From NCBI GenBank assembly GCA_018398815.1, contig CM031610.1, forward strand, positions 30,911,917 to 30,975,916: a DNA stretch of 64,000 nucleotides, given 5' to 3'. A model generated the notes under the pieces. The model worked only from the letters and a program-made list of their open reading frames with translations, was not told where the DNA came from and ran no database searches. The stretch is from Conus ventricosus (lineage: Eukaryota; Mollusca; Gastropoda; Neogastropoda; Conidae). Shown here one piece after another: positions 20,947 to 32,974 of this stretch (position 1 is the stretch's first letter; every line of letters begins with the position of its first letter). The position numbers and the translations under genes were made by a program.

Positions 20947-22314
20947 ATTATTACTGAAAAGTTTTTTTTTTTATTGGCAAAGTTCTAACAATCTAATCGT
21001 GTGATTCAGGGTTTCCCCCTCCTGACTGATTAAAATCCGCTTCAGTTTCAATAATGACTGGATAAACGGTCACAAAGGGCGTGAGGTAAGAAAAGAATCT
21101 GTTCCAGTTATGGACAGTATTGTTTTCCTATGCCGGCACCATCAATTTATTGTGACGTCTCGGTCTCGATTGGTGAATGAAACGGAATTGTCTCCCTTGA
21201 GTGGCTCGAGAGTTCTTCCGTCTCACAACTCGAGATAACACGTTTCATTCTTCAGGTGTGGGTGCGAAAATGAGAACACACGTAACTGAACAGGACATGG
21301 AACTGTAAACACATTTATCGTTCTTGTCTTCGCCGTCACGTTTGTCTTTCTTTGGCCTGTTCATCTATTTCGTCGTTTTTGTACTCTCTACCTCTTTGCC
21401 CCTTCAACTCCCCGCGTTCACCCTCAGCCCCCGCTACAACACACACACACACACTACACGCACCACACACACACACCTCCACCAGGCTTCCGTTTCCCTT
21501 TCTATACCAGCCTCTCTTTTGTCAGTATTTGTCCAGTCACTCTCTCGGTATACAGGCCTATAAGTCTTGCATGCGTCATGTTAACTGACTCGGGACCAAG
21601 TAGGCCTATTATTAGTAGCTCTGCGGTATGTTTGTCTCTTTTAAAAGATACAGTTACGAACCGGTTACTGAACTGTTGCTAATACAGCATTGCAACCCGA
21701 GGTAGCCTATGATGTCGATGATTAGTATGACGTATGATTATGTGCGCAAGCACGCGTCTTGCGAGGAAGTTTACAAGCACGCTTTTCTGAGTGGTTATCA
21801 GCACGGAGGCTGACTACGTGATCAAATCGGACTTGTGCACTTCCGGTGCTTGTAGGAGCGCGTAGATAAGGAGCGAACTTAAGAGTTTCTTCCTCCCAAG
21901 AGCTGCCGCCACCACCACCACCACCCCCCGTCCCCACTTTAGGTAAATGTTTTACGTACGCAATTATGAATGGACGTAAGTCTCCATTAACTGATAGCGA
22001 GTTGGTATGTGCTCAGTTTACTTCACTAGAAGTCTGCACGTAGGATGATTTTTCTGCCAGAAAGCAGAAAGAATAAAGGTTAACTGGTATAGACGTTTTG
22101 ATGAAAGATTCATAGGCCTATGAATGATTACTTTCATAGGCCTATGAATGATTATGTCATCTAGCGTTAAAAGTGCCTTTACTTTATCAGATGAGGGTTG
22201 ACTTACTTGAAATGTGTAGCCTGCTGCATGTTTATTTGGCAAACCAGCTAAATATTCCGCCATCTTCGAAGGAAGGAAACTGTCTTTCAAAGGTACAATA
22301 TTGGATTGGGATTC
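20947..22314. other. Mostly unassigned sequence
   Basis: It holds a CA-rich patch near 21440-21475 and a short duplicated palindromic word CATAGGCCTATGAATGATTA at about 22109-22155. I see no gene. Confidence 0.5.
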
Positions 22315-22368
22315 ATTTTATGTGTTGCTTATAGCCCAGCCGACAACACAGACAATATCAGAGCTGTG
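22315..22368 (-). repeat. Interspersed retroposed-tail repeat, diverged copy
   Basis: It contains TTGCTTATAGCCCAGCCGAC and a diverged CAGAGCTGTGACC, the same core as the copies at 22885, 24905, 32975 and 62682. Its boundaries are not clear. Confidence 0.6.
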
Positions 22369-22639
22369 ACCATGCCAAGATCGATTCCATTCATGCATGT
22401 AACGTGAAAAAGAAAGATCATTCCAAATACACAACGGCATAAAATCGAATCTATCTCCTACAAAATCGAAAATTTTTGAACAAATCAGAAATAGAAATAA
22501 ACAACCTTTCTGATATACTAAAAAAAAAAAAAAAAACTTCTGGTGGAACGTCTGTTAATGGAATCTGCTGTACAGGGCGTATGTCTTGTAACGCCATGCA
22601 AACCCTGATGTTCCTCAGCGAGTGGCTCATTACAAGGTA

Positions 22640-23260
22640 TGTACCATCCAGGCTGTCGGCACCGTTTCCTCTTTGCGGCCACCAGTGGCAGATGGCAGAC
22701 TGAACTCTTCTACGGTTCGGGCTGATCTGGAACAGTTTATGGTTTGTGTGTACAAATGCTGAGAGCCTGATGTAACTATGGATTTGGGGGTGTCATAACT
22801 AGGTTGGGAACAGGTTTGGACAATCCAGTATTTATGGCATCCTTGGCAAGACAATTGGCAGCCTCTTTGCCTCCAATGCCGGTTAGGAATAAGATAAGAT
22901 AATGTTGCTTATAGCCCAGCCGACCGCAAAGGGCCACATCAGGGCTGTAACCAATGCCGGTTTGACCTGGAACCTAAGTGAGAACGATGTTATGATTATC
23001 AGATTTTAGACACACACACACCACGCACGCGCACACACCAAAATCAGCACTTTGTGGTCTGATGTTACGGCGTGTAATGCCGACGTGACCAAAGTCAGAC
23101 TATTTCGAGTGCCAGGACAAAGGCTTTGAGTTCAGCAGTGTAGATAGAGCTGTCTAGGGGAATGTCTTGGAAACTGAAATTTAAGCAGCACTTGAACAAT
23201 GAGCAGCAGAGACAACTCCTTTTGTATTCTCAGAAACGTCCTTAAAGATTCACCGAAAGG
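22640..23260 (-). pseudogene. LINE RNase H domain relic
   Basis: On the minus strand the N-terminal part reads SSIYTAELKAFVLALEI, the RNase H helix with its catalytic glutamate. Further on, TGIGGKEAANCLAKDAINTG is the typical end of a LINE RNase H domain (G-N-E-x-AD-x-LAK in intact copies). Stops and frameshifts separate the blocks, and a small retroposed repeat (22885-22950) plus a CA-rich patch split it. RNase H would degrade the RNA strand during retrotransposition; this copy is dead. Confidence 0.75.
22885..22950 (-). mobile_element. Short retroposed tail with exact 12-bp target duplication
   Basis: CCAATGCCGGTT occurs on both sides (22873-22884 and 22951-22962). On the minus strand the insert reads from CAGCCCTGATGTGGCCC to GGGCTATAAGCAACATT, then ends in an (ATCTT)n tail. 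This is how a severely 5'-truncated LINE or SINE copy with a simple-repeat 3' tail looks. Confidence 0.85.
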
Positions 23261-24435
23261 ACAAAACTAGATAACAAAAAGATTTTTTTAAAGTATTTTT
23301 TTTTAATGCCAACGAGCTTGTAGAGTCCTTACAGAATGAAGCGAAATCAAAACGAATCTTCAGGTAAAAAAAAAGATCCATGATGAAATTGTCTGGAAAC
23401 GTTGAAATACCAACGACGATGTCAGCGTTTTGCAAAGAAGGAATAACACGTATACTTAAGGGAACTGGGATAGAGTTCAAATTTCTCTGGGACTTTTGGG
23501 TATAGGGTTGCCTACATGTGTGGTTCTTATGTTCAGAGAAGAATAGACACGGGAGTAAACCCGGCATTAGCAAACAACTGTATGTCTCTGTTCTCTCACA
23601 GAGTGCCTGGCCTTTGGTTTCAGGCTCATATCTTGTAGTCACACGCATTACATCATTTTGTACTAGACATTGCTTCTCTGTCCCCGGAGTATCTATCCAT
23701 TGATTTTTTTTGTTTGTTTGTTATAAATCATGGCTTTGGTCAGTATCTTCTGAAGCTGCGTGATGTTCATCACAATAACACACATATCAACGAAACAAAA
23801 CAACAACAAACCCACCCAATAACAAACAAAATAAACAAATATTCGCACGTGTGCGCAGCCACACCACAGGCCTATTTGTTAGACACACTTAATCCCTACT
23901 CCTTCTCTCCCAATTGCTATTGTTGTTGTTGTGGTGGTGGTGCGATGTGTGTGTGTATGTGTGTGTGTGTAGACACACCACAGGCCTACTTGTTGTACAC
24001 ACTTAATGCCTACTCCTCTCTCTTCCGGTAAGTTGGTGGTGTGGTTGTGGTGGTGGTGGTGTGTGTGCGTGTGTTTCTAAGATCACTCTAATGTGGAAAG
24101 ATGTAAAACTATAGACAATACACAGGCATTGAAATAAACAAGTCTATACAACAAATGTACGAAGCACAAAGTTCCGTACAGAATGCAGATACGCATGTAC
24201 AAGCAAAGATCACTCGGTTTCTAACTCATACTCACCCCCATCCTTTACCCTCTCCCCACCTTTCTGTCGTTCTTTCCATTAACCAGTTAAACCCCTTCCT
24301 CCCCCCCCCCCCTCAAAAAAAAAAAAAAAAATTGTCGGTCAAACACACACAAGACGACAGAGAGAGAACTCAGATAAATAGTCCATTGACCCATATAAAG
24401 GGGGTATGGAGAACATAACAACATTATGAATTATA

Positions 24436-24466
<31 letters not shown>

Positions 24467-24904
24467 GGTTACTGGAACGAACAACCTAAGTTACAGTTCT
24501 CACTGCCCCCTCCTTCCCCCCCACACACTTTTCTGTCATTTCAAAGCTGAATTTCTTTTCCGACACTATAAAGCCGAATTTCTCTTTCTTGTTGTTGTTG
24601 TTGTTGCCAAAGCAGGTATCTCCCCGTCAGATAACTTGAGCACCACTCCCTTCATTGAATACACTTCCTCCACATTAACAGAGCAATCTTTCGAACGGCT
24701 CAAGGTGTGTGTATCTGTACGTGTGTGTACGTTTATTTTGATTCATACACAAAGTAATATTGGAAATTTGTGAATATTCCTTGCACTATAGAATACAACT
24801 ACTGTTAAATTGAGTAGCAAGGACTTATTATTATTATGTCATAGTTTTAAAAACAAAACAAGAAATCTACACACAGAATACATTCTTAATTTGCCATCTA
24901 TCAT
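22963..24904. other. Non-coding stretch after the LINE relic
   Basis: Outside the RNase H relic I see only small (GGT)n/(GT)n patches (23930-24080), a C run and A run near 24300-24330, and (GA)n at 24437-24462. A minus-strand open frame at 23250-23648 is not recognisable; it may be more LINE sequence. Confidence 0.5.
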
Positions 24905-24937
24905 GAGATAATGTTGCTTATAGCCCAGCCGACCGCC
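24905..24937 (-). mobile_element. 33-bp retroposed tail with exact 11-bp target duplication
   Basis: CCATCTATCAT is repeated at 24894-24904 and 24938-24948. The insert is only the terminal TTGCTTATAGCCCAGCCGAC part of the same repeat family, with one remnant GATAA unit. It is a very short but clean insertion. Confidence 0.83.
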
Positions 24938-25429
24938 CCATCTATCATCTGGAAATATTTAATTCAGCTGGGTTTCAACAGTATTCTTAATACAAAAATC
25001 CTTCACTGACATCTCATGTCATTAAAAATGGAGTACGTCAAGTCTTTTTGGCAAATGCATCTCCTAAATTCCAATGATCCCCAAAATTGGGTGGCTTCTT
25101 CGACAGTGGTCAGAACACAAATGTTACTTACACCTTGTATCTGTATTGTACGGTATTGTAGGTTTTCAAACAGAAAATGTCACCTTTTCCAATCCTGATG
25201 GCAATTTTGTTTTTTGCAAGTTTGTTAGCGAATTCCATGACTTTAAGTGCAAATCTGTTTCCCTTTCCAACAGTGATTGGAGAAAAAAAAAAATCTCTCC
25301 TGAATTCTGCTGAAGGGGTGGGTTCTCCTTTCCCAAATTTTGTATAAGTGAGGGAGATTCATTACCAAAATTTTGTGACAATAAACTGTGGGATAGGGAG
25401 AGAGCCGGGGGAGGGGGGGGGGGGAAAGG

Positions 25430-25559
25430 AAATGAAAATGATGCTGAATAGTGCATCAGTAGAGTAAACCAATGTATGTAAAATAATTGGTACAAAAACT
25501 GATTATTTTACATCATTGGTTTACTCCATTGACGGACTATGCAGCATCATTTTCATTTT
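25430..25559. repeat. Inverted repeat, about 57-bp arms with a short loop
   Basis: The left arm (25430-25487) and right arm (about 25502-25559) are complementary over almost their whole length, with a few mismatches. Shared words are AAATGAAAATGATGCTG and GTAAACCAATG. The loop is about 14 bases. As RNA it would fold to a long hairpin. It could be a small foldback element or a hairpin RNA precursor. Confidence 0.8.
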
Positions 25560-26842
25560 AGACAACTATCACGCAAACAATTCAGTGGATGTCATTTTTT
25601 ATCAGCCATGGGAGATTCCAGACACCCTAAGAGTGAAGTTTGGAAGGGCTCTCTGGAAGTCCTTTACACAGATAAAAAGGCATTTTGTGTGTGTGTGTGT
25701 GTGTGTGAATGTGCAAGTGCGTCTTGGCTCCATGATTCTTTGGTATGATAAAATTCATGGGGACGGAGACCACATGAAAACAATAGTCACTGATGCTGGC
25801 TGTGTAACTAAAATGGCAGTTTTTGAGAGGAAGAATGTGAAGTCCGATTTCTTGGTGGAATGAAATAAAATTCAACAAGTTTATGATAGATCAACGTAAT
25901 AAAGTAATGGGCAACTTTGCACAATGTACTGCATGCAAAGGCTTGCTGCGTTGTTGGATGGAAGCCCTGTAGCGACTTGGCAGTTGTGCCGTTTCTTGTG
26001 ATTCTGCGTCATCAATTGATATCAGTGGATTGTCAGAGAGGAATCAGAATGTGACTGTATTGGAAGATGTAATGTTTAACATGAGAAAAACATCAAAGGC
26101 TCTTGAACTGGTTTGCATGCTTCCTATATGTTCACCATATTCATTTTCTCTATATTGCTCACATACCCTTAAAGATTTTCAAGTTGCAAAAGTTGTTTCG
26201 GACAAATGATAGTTCAAACTGTCCAATGTGCACATTTTAAGATTTCTATTTTGGAAAGATTCATATTTGTAGCATGCAGTTATCTCATGGTAATCTATCA
26301 TTAAGGCAGAACGGGGATAGGGAACATTTAATTGCAAACATGTCAGTTTTCTACATGATGTGGCCCAAAAAAATTTGGCGTACAACTGTTCATACATTAC
26401 ATTAAAAAAAAAATCCTCTTTAGGACTCAGAATAACTAACTTGCTAAAATTTTGACCAAATAGCATGAGGTTAACACAGCCAGCATGCATGTCTCACCTA
26501 GTGCTGTGGTTATTGCTTGGAAAGTGGGATGAATCCGTTTTAAAATATACAAAAGGATGCATGTTTGAAAGCAGTTTTGCTCCTACGATTTCCGAGGGAA
26601 AAATTGCGTAGGCTAATGGTTTCTACTTATCTTAGTTAATATCCTCTTAATAAGAATACAATTCTTTTTTTACAAATACATATGTTAAACCCTTGCTGCC
26701 ACATCAGATTTTTTTGAATATTATTTCGGACTAAAAACGTGAAACTGACTCAGTTTAAGGGCAGCAAGTTAATGGTTAATCTAGTATACTCGATCATTAC
26801 AAATTTGCTGGCTTCAACTACAAGTGAATGACTCATTTGACT

Positions 26843-26878
<36 letters not shown>

Positions 26879-28216
26879 CTTTCCCTCAGTGACGGTTTCA
26901 CTTCATTAAAAAACTAGTTTAATTTACACATTAGGCACCTTAACCGGACGCTTGGTTAATCCCACTGTGCTAGTTCTGCTTACCAAAAATGGCCCACTAG
27001 GCACTCGCATTCAAAGGCCCAGCTCCAATCGAGCGAGTCAGACTTCTTACCCATTTAAAGCAAGCCATTCTTGTGGCATGAAAGTGGCAATAAACAAAAC
27101 TGACTAGCATGTGAATAAGCCTGTCTGATTTTTACTGAGGACCCTTCACAGTTAAGAAGTGTAGAGAATGTGATTTTCTAGCCCTCATACACATGAATGC
27201 ACGTATACATGATAAAATAAATTTGTGGAAAACTTTTTCTTGCCCTTTTTTGATGAGAGCATCAAATCTTCATTGTTAATCCTGCTTTTCACTTCATATA
27301 AGATACTACATTGTCATCCGTATGACTTGTTGCAATATGCCTTCTGTTATCTGTTGAAAGAACTACATCTAAAAAACATACCATCTCTTTCCACTGATAG
27401 ACAGCACTATGAAAATACCTTTGTGTCACTTGTCTTTACTCATTTCATGGATAATGCTGTGTCATTAAAACACATGAGGACTACATGAAAACTACTTGCT
27501 AATTCATTTGGCTTTACTTAAGTCAAATGTTATGCACTTGCCAACATTAGATCCCCCCCCCCCCCCTTCTCAAAAACTGTCGGAAAAACAAATCAATTGA
27601 TCTGCATAGGGTTGTGGGACAAAAAAAATGTAGACTGAGAGAAAGAGACATTGCTTACACACACAGAGACAGAGTGAAAGCAATACATTTTTGAGAATTC
27701 AGCTATTCAAGAACATACGAATGCAGAAATCTGCGTTAATGAAATACTGCAAGCAGATCATCTACACAAATCAATGATCTCTTGTTGAAAATCAGAATGA
27801 CAGTACATTTATAAGTAGATTGATATGCACAAAGCTGAAAAATCAGATCAATATGTACAAAACTGAAAAATCAGACTATGTACAGTACTGAAAAATTAAC
27901 AAAAAGAAGGAAAAGGAGAAGGTTGGGGAAAAAAACAACAAAAAAACCCAAAGAAATATTGGGGGTAAGAAAAAAAGACAAAGAAAAGAAATAAGTTTAA
28001 CAGCAGAGGTAAATTAATACTGAAAACTTCTTGATACTGTTTTTTGACTGTAGTAATAAGATTGCTATGGCAATAGATACATGGGTGCCAGTGATTAAGG
28101 GCATGTAAATCTGAAACTTAATCTGAAGCAAAAGTCAAATCTGAAACTTTAAACGTCTGGGGATTCTAATTTTTTAAAAATAAAAAAGGGCAATTTGTAT
28201 CCTTTGATCAGTCATT
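25560..28216. other. Long stretch with no recognised gene
   Basis: I see (GT)n at 25686-25707, (GA)n at 26849-26877, and C and A runs near 27553-27570 and 27900-28000. No frame here shows a motif I can name. Confidence 0.5.
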
Positions 28217-28242
28217 GCTACATATATATATATATATATATA
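28217..28242. repeat. (AT)n tract
   Basis: Short alternating AT run. Confidence 0.85.
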
Positions 28243-28630
28243 CATACAGTTATCAGCGACAATTCTAGCATCCAGTTTATGTGTAAATGTACCAGAACAT
28301 GTATGTGCATGCTTGTTAAGTATACATGTGCTTGTGTATGTGTGTGGAGGGTAGGGGGAGGTGCTTACTATGAGCTGGGCATTATAGAAATGTATACAGG
28401 CTGCGTGCATAGCGTCCAGTTTATAGCAGGTATACATGCATGTGGAACAGAGAGAAAGAATAAATTAAACACTTACTATTCCCTCAATTTCAATGTCATG
28501 TTTTTTACTGGCACCTGGTGTTCAATACAGCGTCATTCTTTCTCCTGGCAGCTGGGACAAGTTCACTCATTACAGGTGTTTCTCCAGATAACAGTTTTTC
28601 TGCCATAGTCTGTTTCTGCTGAGAATTATC

Positions 28631-28876
28631 AGCAACACCAGGCAGGCAAGAGGGCAGTATCAGCAACACCAGGCAGGCCAGAGGGCAGTATCAGCAACAC
28701 CAGGCAGGCCAGAGGGCAGTATCAGCAACACCAGGCAGGCAAGAGGGCAGTATCAGCAACACCAGGCCGGCAAGAGGGCAGTATCAGCAACACCAGGCAG
28801 GCCAGAGGGCAGTATCAGCAACACCAGGCAGGCCAGAGGGCAGTATCAGCAACACCAGGCAGGCAGCAACACCAAT
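28631..28876. repeat. 31-bp minisatellite, about eight near-identical copies
   Basis: Units start at 28631, 28662, 28693, 28724, 28755, 28786, 28817 and 28848, each with AGCAACACCAGGC and AGAGGGCAGTATC. Only single-base C/A and A/C changes separate most copies, which points to recent homogenisation. Confidence 0.95.
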
Positions 28877-28904
28877 GAGAGCACTCAGCAGCAATAATTT
28901 AGAG

Positions 28905-29990
28905 TCATGAATGTAAGTGAAAAATAATACAGCCCTTCAAAATGTTAAGCACTGAATTAAAACTTTGCTGTCTTTGCAAAAAAAAACTCCGGATATCTTG
29001 TGCAGGTTTCCGCTTTAATGATGTGGTGCATTTATCTCCTGGCAAACACACTACAAAATGGTTTGGGCGCCATTCTGCTTCAGGCAAGTCCTTGCCAAGC
29101 AAGCGAGACCACATGATGCTTGGGACAGAGTTGCTTGTGACACTTGAAGTTGAAGGCATACGAGGGAAAATCTTCCTGTGGAGATGATCTCTGACAGTAT
29201 GACCGCCATACTGGGGGTAAACTGACTGGATAGGGGTACACAAAATGCTACAAACTGCATGTAATGGCCACATTCCCATGTATGTCCCAGGCACAACTGC
29301 TTCCAAAACTTCTTTAAGATAACGCTGACAGAGCAACCTTGTCAGCAGAAAGTCGCTTGGACAAATCAACCAGGGCCTGACTCAACGAAAGTGGTAAACA
29401 ATGTTCAGCTAAAAACAACACAGCACAGACTTCAGTTCAGCCGTCCCCTCGCTTACACTTGATTTGGTGGAGGTTGTTTTTGTTGCACCGTCGAGGGTAC
29501 ACGTTTGTCTGACTGATTTCAAGTTTGCTGCATGCTGTGAATCGTCAGCATGGGAAGAAAGTGCCTTCTTTCCTCGGTTGGAATAAAGGAGCGTTTTACC
29601 ACACAGGACACAGAAACACGTGCCCGCGACTGGCACTTTTTGACACCATTCTCCGAATTTCACACCACTGTCATTTTTTTCCTCTAGCCAGGCCCATCTC
29701 CACTTATTTTTCACATCCTTTTCAAGTTCACTCACATCACAACCCCTTTCGACAAACTTCATATTTCCGCGATCTTGACAAACTTATACCAGTTTTTATT
29801 CAGCTTTCTCAGACCATGCCGCTGCATTCCATGATCCACAAGACTGGCGTCTTTCTACCGCATACTGATAAAGTCGATGACATCATTTCCGCTAAGAACG
29901 TGTTTTCGCTGACTATTTCCGTTTTCGCTTCACTTGCAGTAAACAGGGTTCCCACTTCCTCACAGGAAAAAAATTCAAGGGTTTTTCAAG
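28905..29990 (-). pseudogene. hAT-type transposase N-terminal fragment with BED-like zinc finger
   Basis: The frame 29409-29762 (117 codons) reads KNKWRWAWLEEKN, then a zinc finger CFCVLCGKTLL...KKALSSHADDSQH (C2-H-x-H spacing). This resembles the BED-type DNA-binding region at the start of many hAT transposases. After a frame break, LAEHCLPLSLSQALVDLSKR follows (about 29310-29405), the helical segment that usually comes next. The catalytic core is not present. A related open frame (28905-29369) is probably decayed remainder. It matches in style the fragments at 31.6, 33.4, 36.2, 37.0, 37.7 and 44.0 kb. Confidence 0.65.
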
Positions 29991-29999
29991 GGTTTCTAA

Positions 30000-30916
30000 A
30001 GGGGATATTTTAATTTTTAAGGGGCAAATTTAGCTGTACGATTGAAAAAAAAGAGTGAATAATTACCTTACACATGTAATCCAGCCATGATGATAAGGTG
30101 ATTACACTTCTGTAGTCTTTTCCATGCTCAATATCATATACAAAAAATAAAAAATGAAGTCTTTATACAGAAACTGAGAAATCAGAAAAAGAAAACTTTC
30201 AATCTGCTTTCTGGACCAGTATCTGACATGGGATGTCCAGCTGCTTCTGTTTCAAGTCCTTATTCAATGATTCATCAAAAAGCATGACATATTCATTAAT
30301 TCTCTTCCGGCAGCTGCAGCGGAGGCCCCCTCTCTGGCACATTTCAGGAGGGAGCTCTGCAAACTTTACTTTTAAAATACAGCCACTGTATATGTTGTGT
30401 GGAAGTGTGTGTGAATGGTTGGCGGGCCTGGACTAGCCTAATGCTTGTTCTGGGGCAGGATCGGGAGCGGGATAACCCCTCTTGAAAAGGTGAACGTGGG
30501 TAGCCTTCCTGCAGCTCCACACTGAACTGTTTTTTTTTGTTTTTTTTTAAACTTTTTTTAATTGCTTTAAACAAAATGACAATAACAAATACACAAAAGA
30601 AATCATATTCATTATAAGTGAATTAAATATAAAGCTAGAAAAAAAGTATGAGAGAGAGAGAGAAAGAGAGAGGGAGGGAGGGAGGGAGTGGGGGAGTGAG
30701 AGAGAGAGATTGGGTTGGGTTTGTGCGTGACTTCAAATGCTTTCAGTAACATGCTTTAAATCAAGTTTTGGATGTTGGACAAACAAGCTGTAAAACACAG
30801 TGGAGAGTACATGGGCAAACAAGACCTATATCAATCATATGTAGTGTAACACAAAAATACTAAATACTTGATTACATGCGGGAGCAAAAGTGGCCTTTTG
30901 AACTGTTTTTTAGTTT

Positions 30917-30970
<54 letters not shown>

Positions 30971-30993
30971 TCTGTGTGTGTGTGTGTGTGTGT

Positions 30994-31024
<31 letters not shown>

Positions 31025-31611
31025 CGTCTTTCTGTGTGTGTGGTGTGTGTGTGTGTGTGTGTGTGTCTGTCTGTCTGTGTCTCTCTCTATGTGTGTGTGT
31101 GTGTGTGTGTGTAGGCTAGCTGGTAGGTAAGTTGGGGGGGGGGGGGGGGGGGGGGTAGGGGGGGTATGAATGCGGTCTTTTAAACAAAAAGTAGGATTTT
31201 TTTTTTTTAATTACAAATGTGCTCACACGAGTCACTTAGTGTCTATGGAGACGACGTGACGATTGATTTGAAGATTCAGTATATGATTTCACTCTTTTTT
31301 CAGTTCTAACAGAAAAAAGGAGCAATGCCAAAAGTTGCAAAATATCTAATTTTAGTTTCCCCACGCCGATAGTTCGTCGCAATCGAGTAATATGTTAACA
31401 TTGCTGCAAACAGTTTCGTGTCGTCTTCAGCAGATCGGAAACTGTGATGATTGTTGATGGCATGAATCGTCCACAACACTTCAGCTTTGAACTTTTAACA
31501 CATCTGTCCCACTTGCTGTTATTGTGGATTGGCTGACGATTCTTACTGAGGAAAGGGTCTGACCTGATGTTGATGAATTTGATGATTGCCGAACGAAGTC
31601 CGTAAGACTAA
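30000..31611. repeat. Non-coding stretch with (GA)n, long (TG)n and G-run tracts
   Basis: The (GA)n/(GGGA)n tract is at 30651-30711. A (TG)n tract of nearly 200 bp with small interruptions is at 30917-31112, followed by a G run at 31134-31156. Around 29960-30030 and 32050-32130 the words TTCAAGGGTTTT(T)CAAGGG recur. They look like hAT-style subterminal repeats, but I could not pair them into one element. Confidence 0.7.
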
Positions 31612-31860
31612 CTACCAGCCTACTCGCGTTTTCCAATTCCACATTTCCACATATTTTCCTCTTTCCGTGACTTGCAACCGCGATTCGCCCACTGCCCGAA
31701 CATCAACCGTCTTTTTGCTCACTTTACGGAAAAACGCATGTTTGTTGTCTCTGCATTCAGTGATCCAGCTTCGATATTCTTCCTTCTGTAACCACAACGG
31801 ATCAAATGCGCAATTTCCCTTAGGCATGATGACATACGCAAACAGTGTTGGCATTCACCG
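31612..31860 (-). pseudogene. Degenerate BED-type finger fragment
   Basis: The minus-strand frame contains DPLWLQKEEYRSWITECRD and NKHAFFRKVSKKTVDVRAVG. This is the usual start of a hAT/BED N-terminal region (W-L-x-x-x-E-Y-x-x-W), but the zinc-binding cysteines appear replaced by Phe and Val. It is a decayed relic. The identification rests on overall pattern only. Confidence 0.5.
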
Positions 31861-32599
31861 AAGATTAGGGAGCATGGCGCACTTTGTCGGAAGTCGAACT
31901 GCGCATGCGCAAACAATAACCAACTATTGAATTGCTTCCCTTTGCTTGAAAAGCAGACGACACACAGAACGATTCGAGAGGCGAAAATCGATGTCCGAAG
32001 TCTTGTTCGCGTTTGTTCTCCGATTCGTCTTCAAATGTTACGGTCAGTTTTGGTCCGAAAACGATTTTTAAGGGGATTTCAAGGGATGGTAGGGATATCT
32101 GCAGTATTCAAGGGTTTTCAAGGGCCTTGAGTAAGAGACAATGTAAGGGAGAACACGCTATCCATCCTCGTCGGGATTCCGACCCGATTTACTCGTCGGA
32201 GACATTCGCTTCGGACGGTTTTCTTTCCGATCGGAATCAGATCGGAACGCTACGCGATTTTTGCTTAAAATCGGAAAGCAACATTTTCAAAAATTCGCAA
32301 ATCGGATTTCCGATCTGAATCGGAGATCTGGCACCCCTGTAGATATCACCATGAAAGTGTGTTTTCTTTCTCCTATTTTTGGAATACCGATTTATATAGG
32401 TGCTATACATGAACTGACCATGTTGCAGATACTGTACTGTGGAAGCTCAGAACGACAAAATGGCATCAACAACCTGGCTTTGGTGGTTGTGCGCAACATT
32501 CTGCATATCTCAACGTGTGCGAGTATACGAGAGAGAGAGAGAGAGAAATATCTTTCATAAAATAATGATATTAAGACGGTGTTCTTCCAGCCATCAGAA

Positions 32600-32605
32600 T
32601 TTATT
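32600..32605 (-). terminator. RPL24: RPL24 polyadenylation signal
   Basis: AATAAA on the minus strand, 14 bases after the RPL24 stop codon. This gives a very short 3' UTR, usual for ribosomal protein genes. Confidence 0.85.
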
Positions 32606-32619
32606 TTCACCAGAAATGT

Positions 32620-32758
32620 TTATCGCTTGCCACCAACACGAGGAGCCTTGGCCTGCACATTTTTGGCAGCCTTCGCCTGTGTCTTGGTACCCTTGGCAGC
32701 AGCAGGCTTCGTGGCTTTCTTGACGGCTTCCTTCTGCTTCTGTTTTTCCTTGTAGGCT
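32620..32758 (-). CDS. RPL24: Ribosomal protein eL24 (RPL24), exon 4 (3' end)
   Basis: The acceptor GTGTGCAG is followed by codons for AYKEKQKQKEAVKKATK, an Ala/Lys-rich tail, and the conserved end APRVGGKR with a TAA stop (32620-32622). The split arginine codon joins AG from exon 3 to A here. The basic tail is characteristic of animal eL24. Confidence 0.97.
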
Positions 32759-32974
32759 CTGCACACACACAAACCTTCACGTGAAAAAAGCAGAAATATG
32801 CAAGCTTAACCCAGCATGTTCACTGTTTGTACCTTCCACACCAGGAATGGGATACGAAAGTCACATATTAGAGTTTACTTAGTCACCAGTATTCTTTCCT
32901 GGTGAATGTCTAAAGCAATCTGTATTATTGTAAACACACATCTGTATTACCATAGTGGTTAAAATCAGAGTTCC

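Noticed and set aside
22109..22155. Duplicated palindromic word around CATAGGCCTATG as a protein-binding site
   Set aside because: Two copies only, no nearby promoter or gene, so no functional claim is justified.
28631..28876. CRISPR-like regular repeats
   Set aside because: The units are contiguous with no unique spacers, in a eukaryotic intergenic region. It is a minisatellite.
29942..32335. CAGGGTTCCCAC (29944) and CAGGGGTGCCAGA on the minus strand (about 32335) as the two ends of one hAT element
   Set aside because: The ends share only CAGGG and a few bases, and no target duplication was found. They may belong to different elements.
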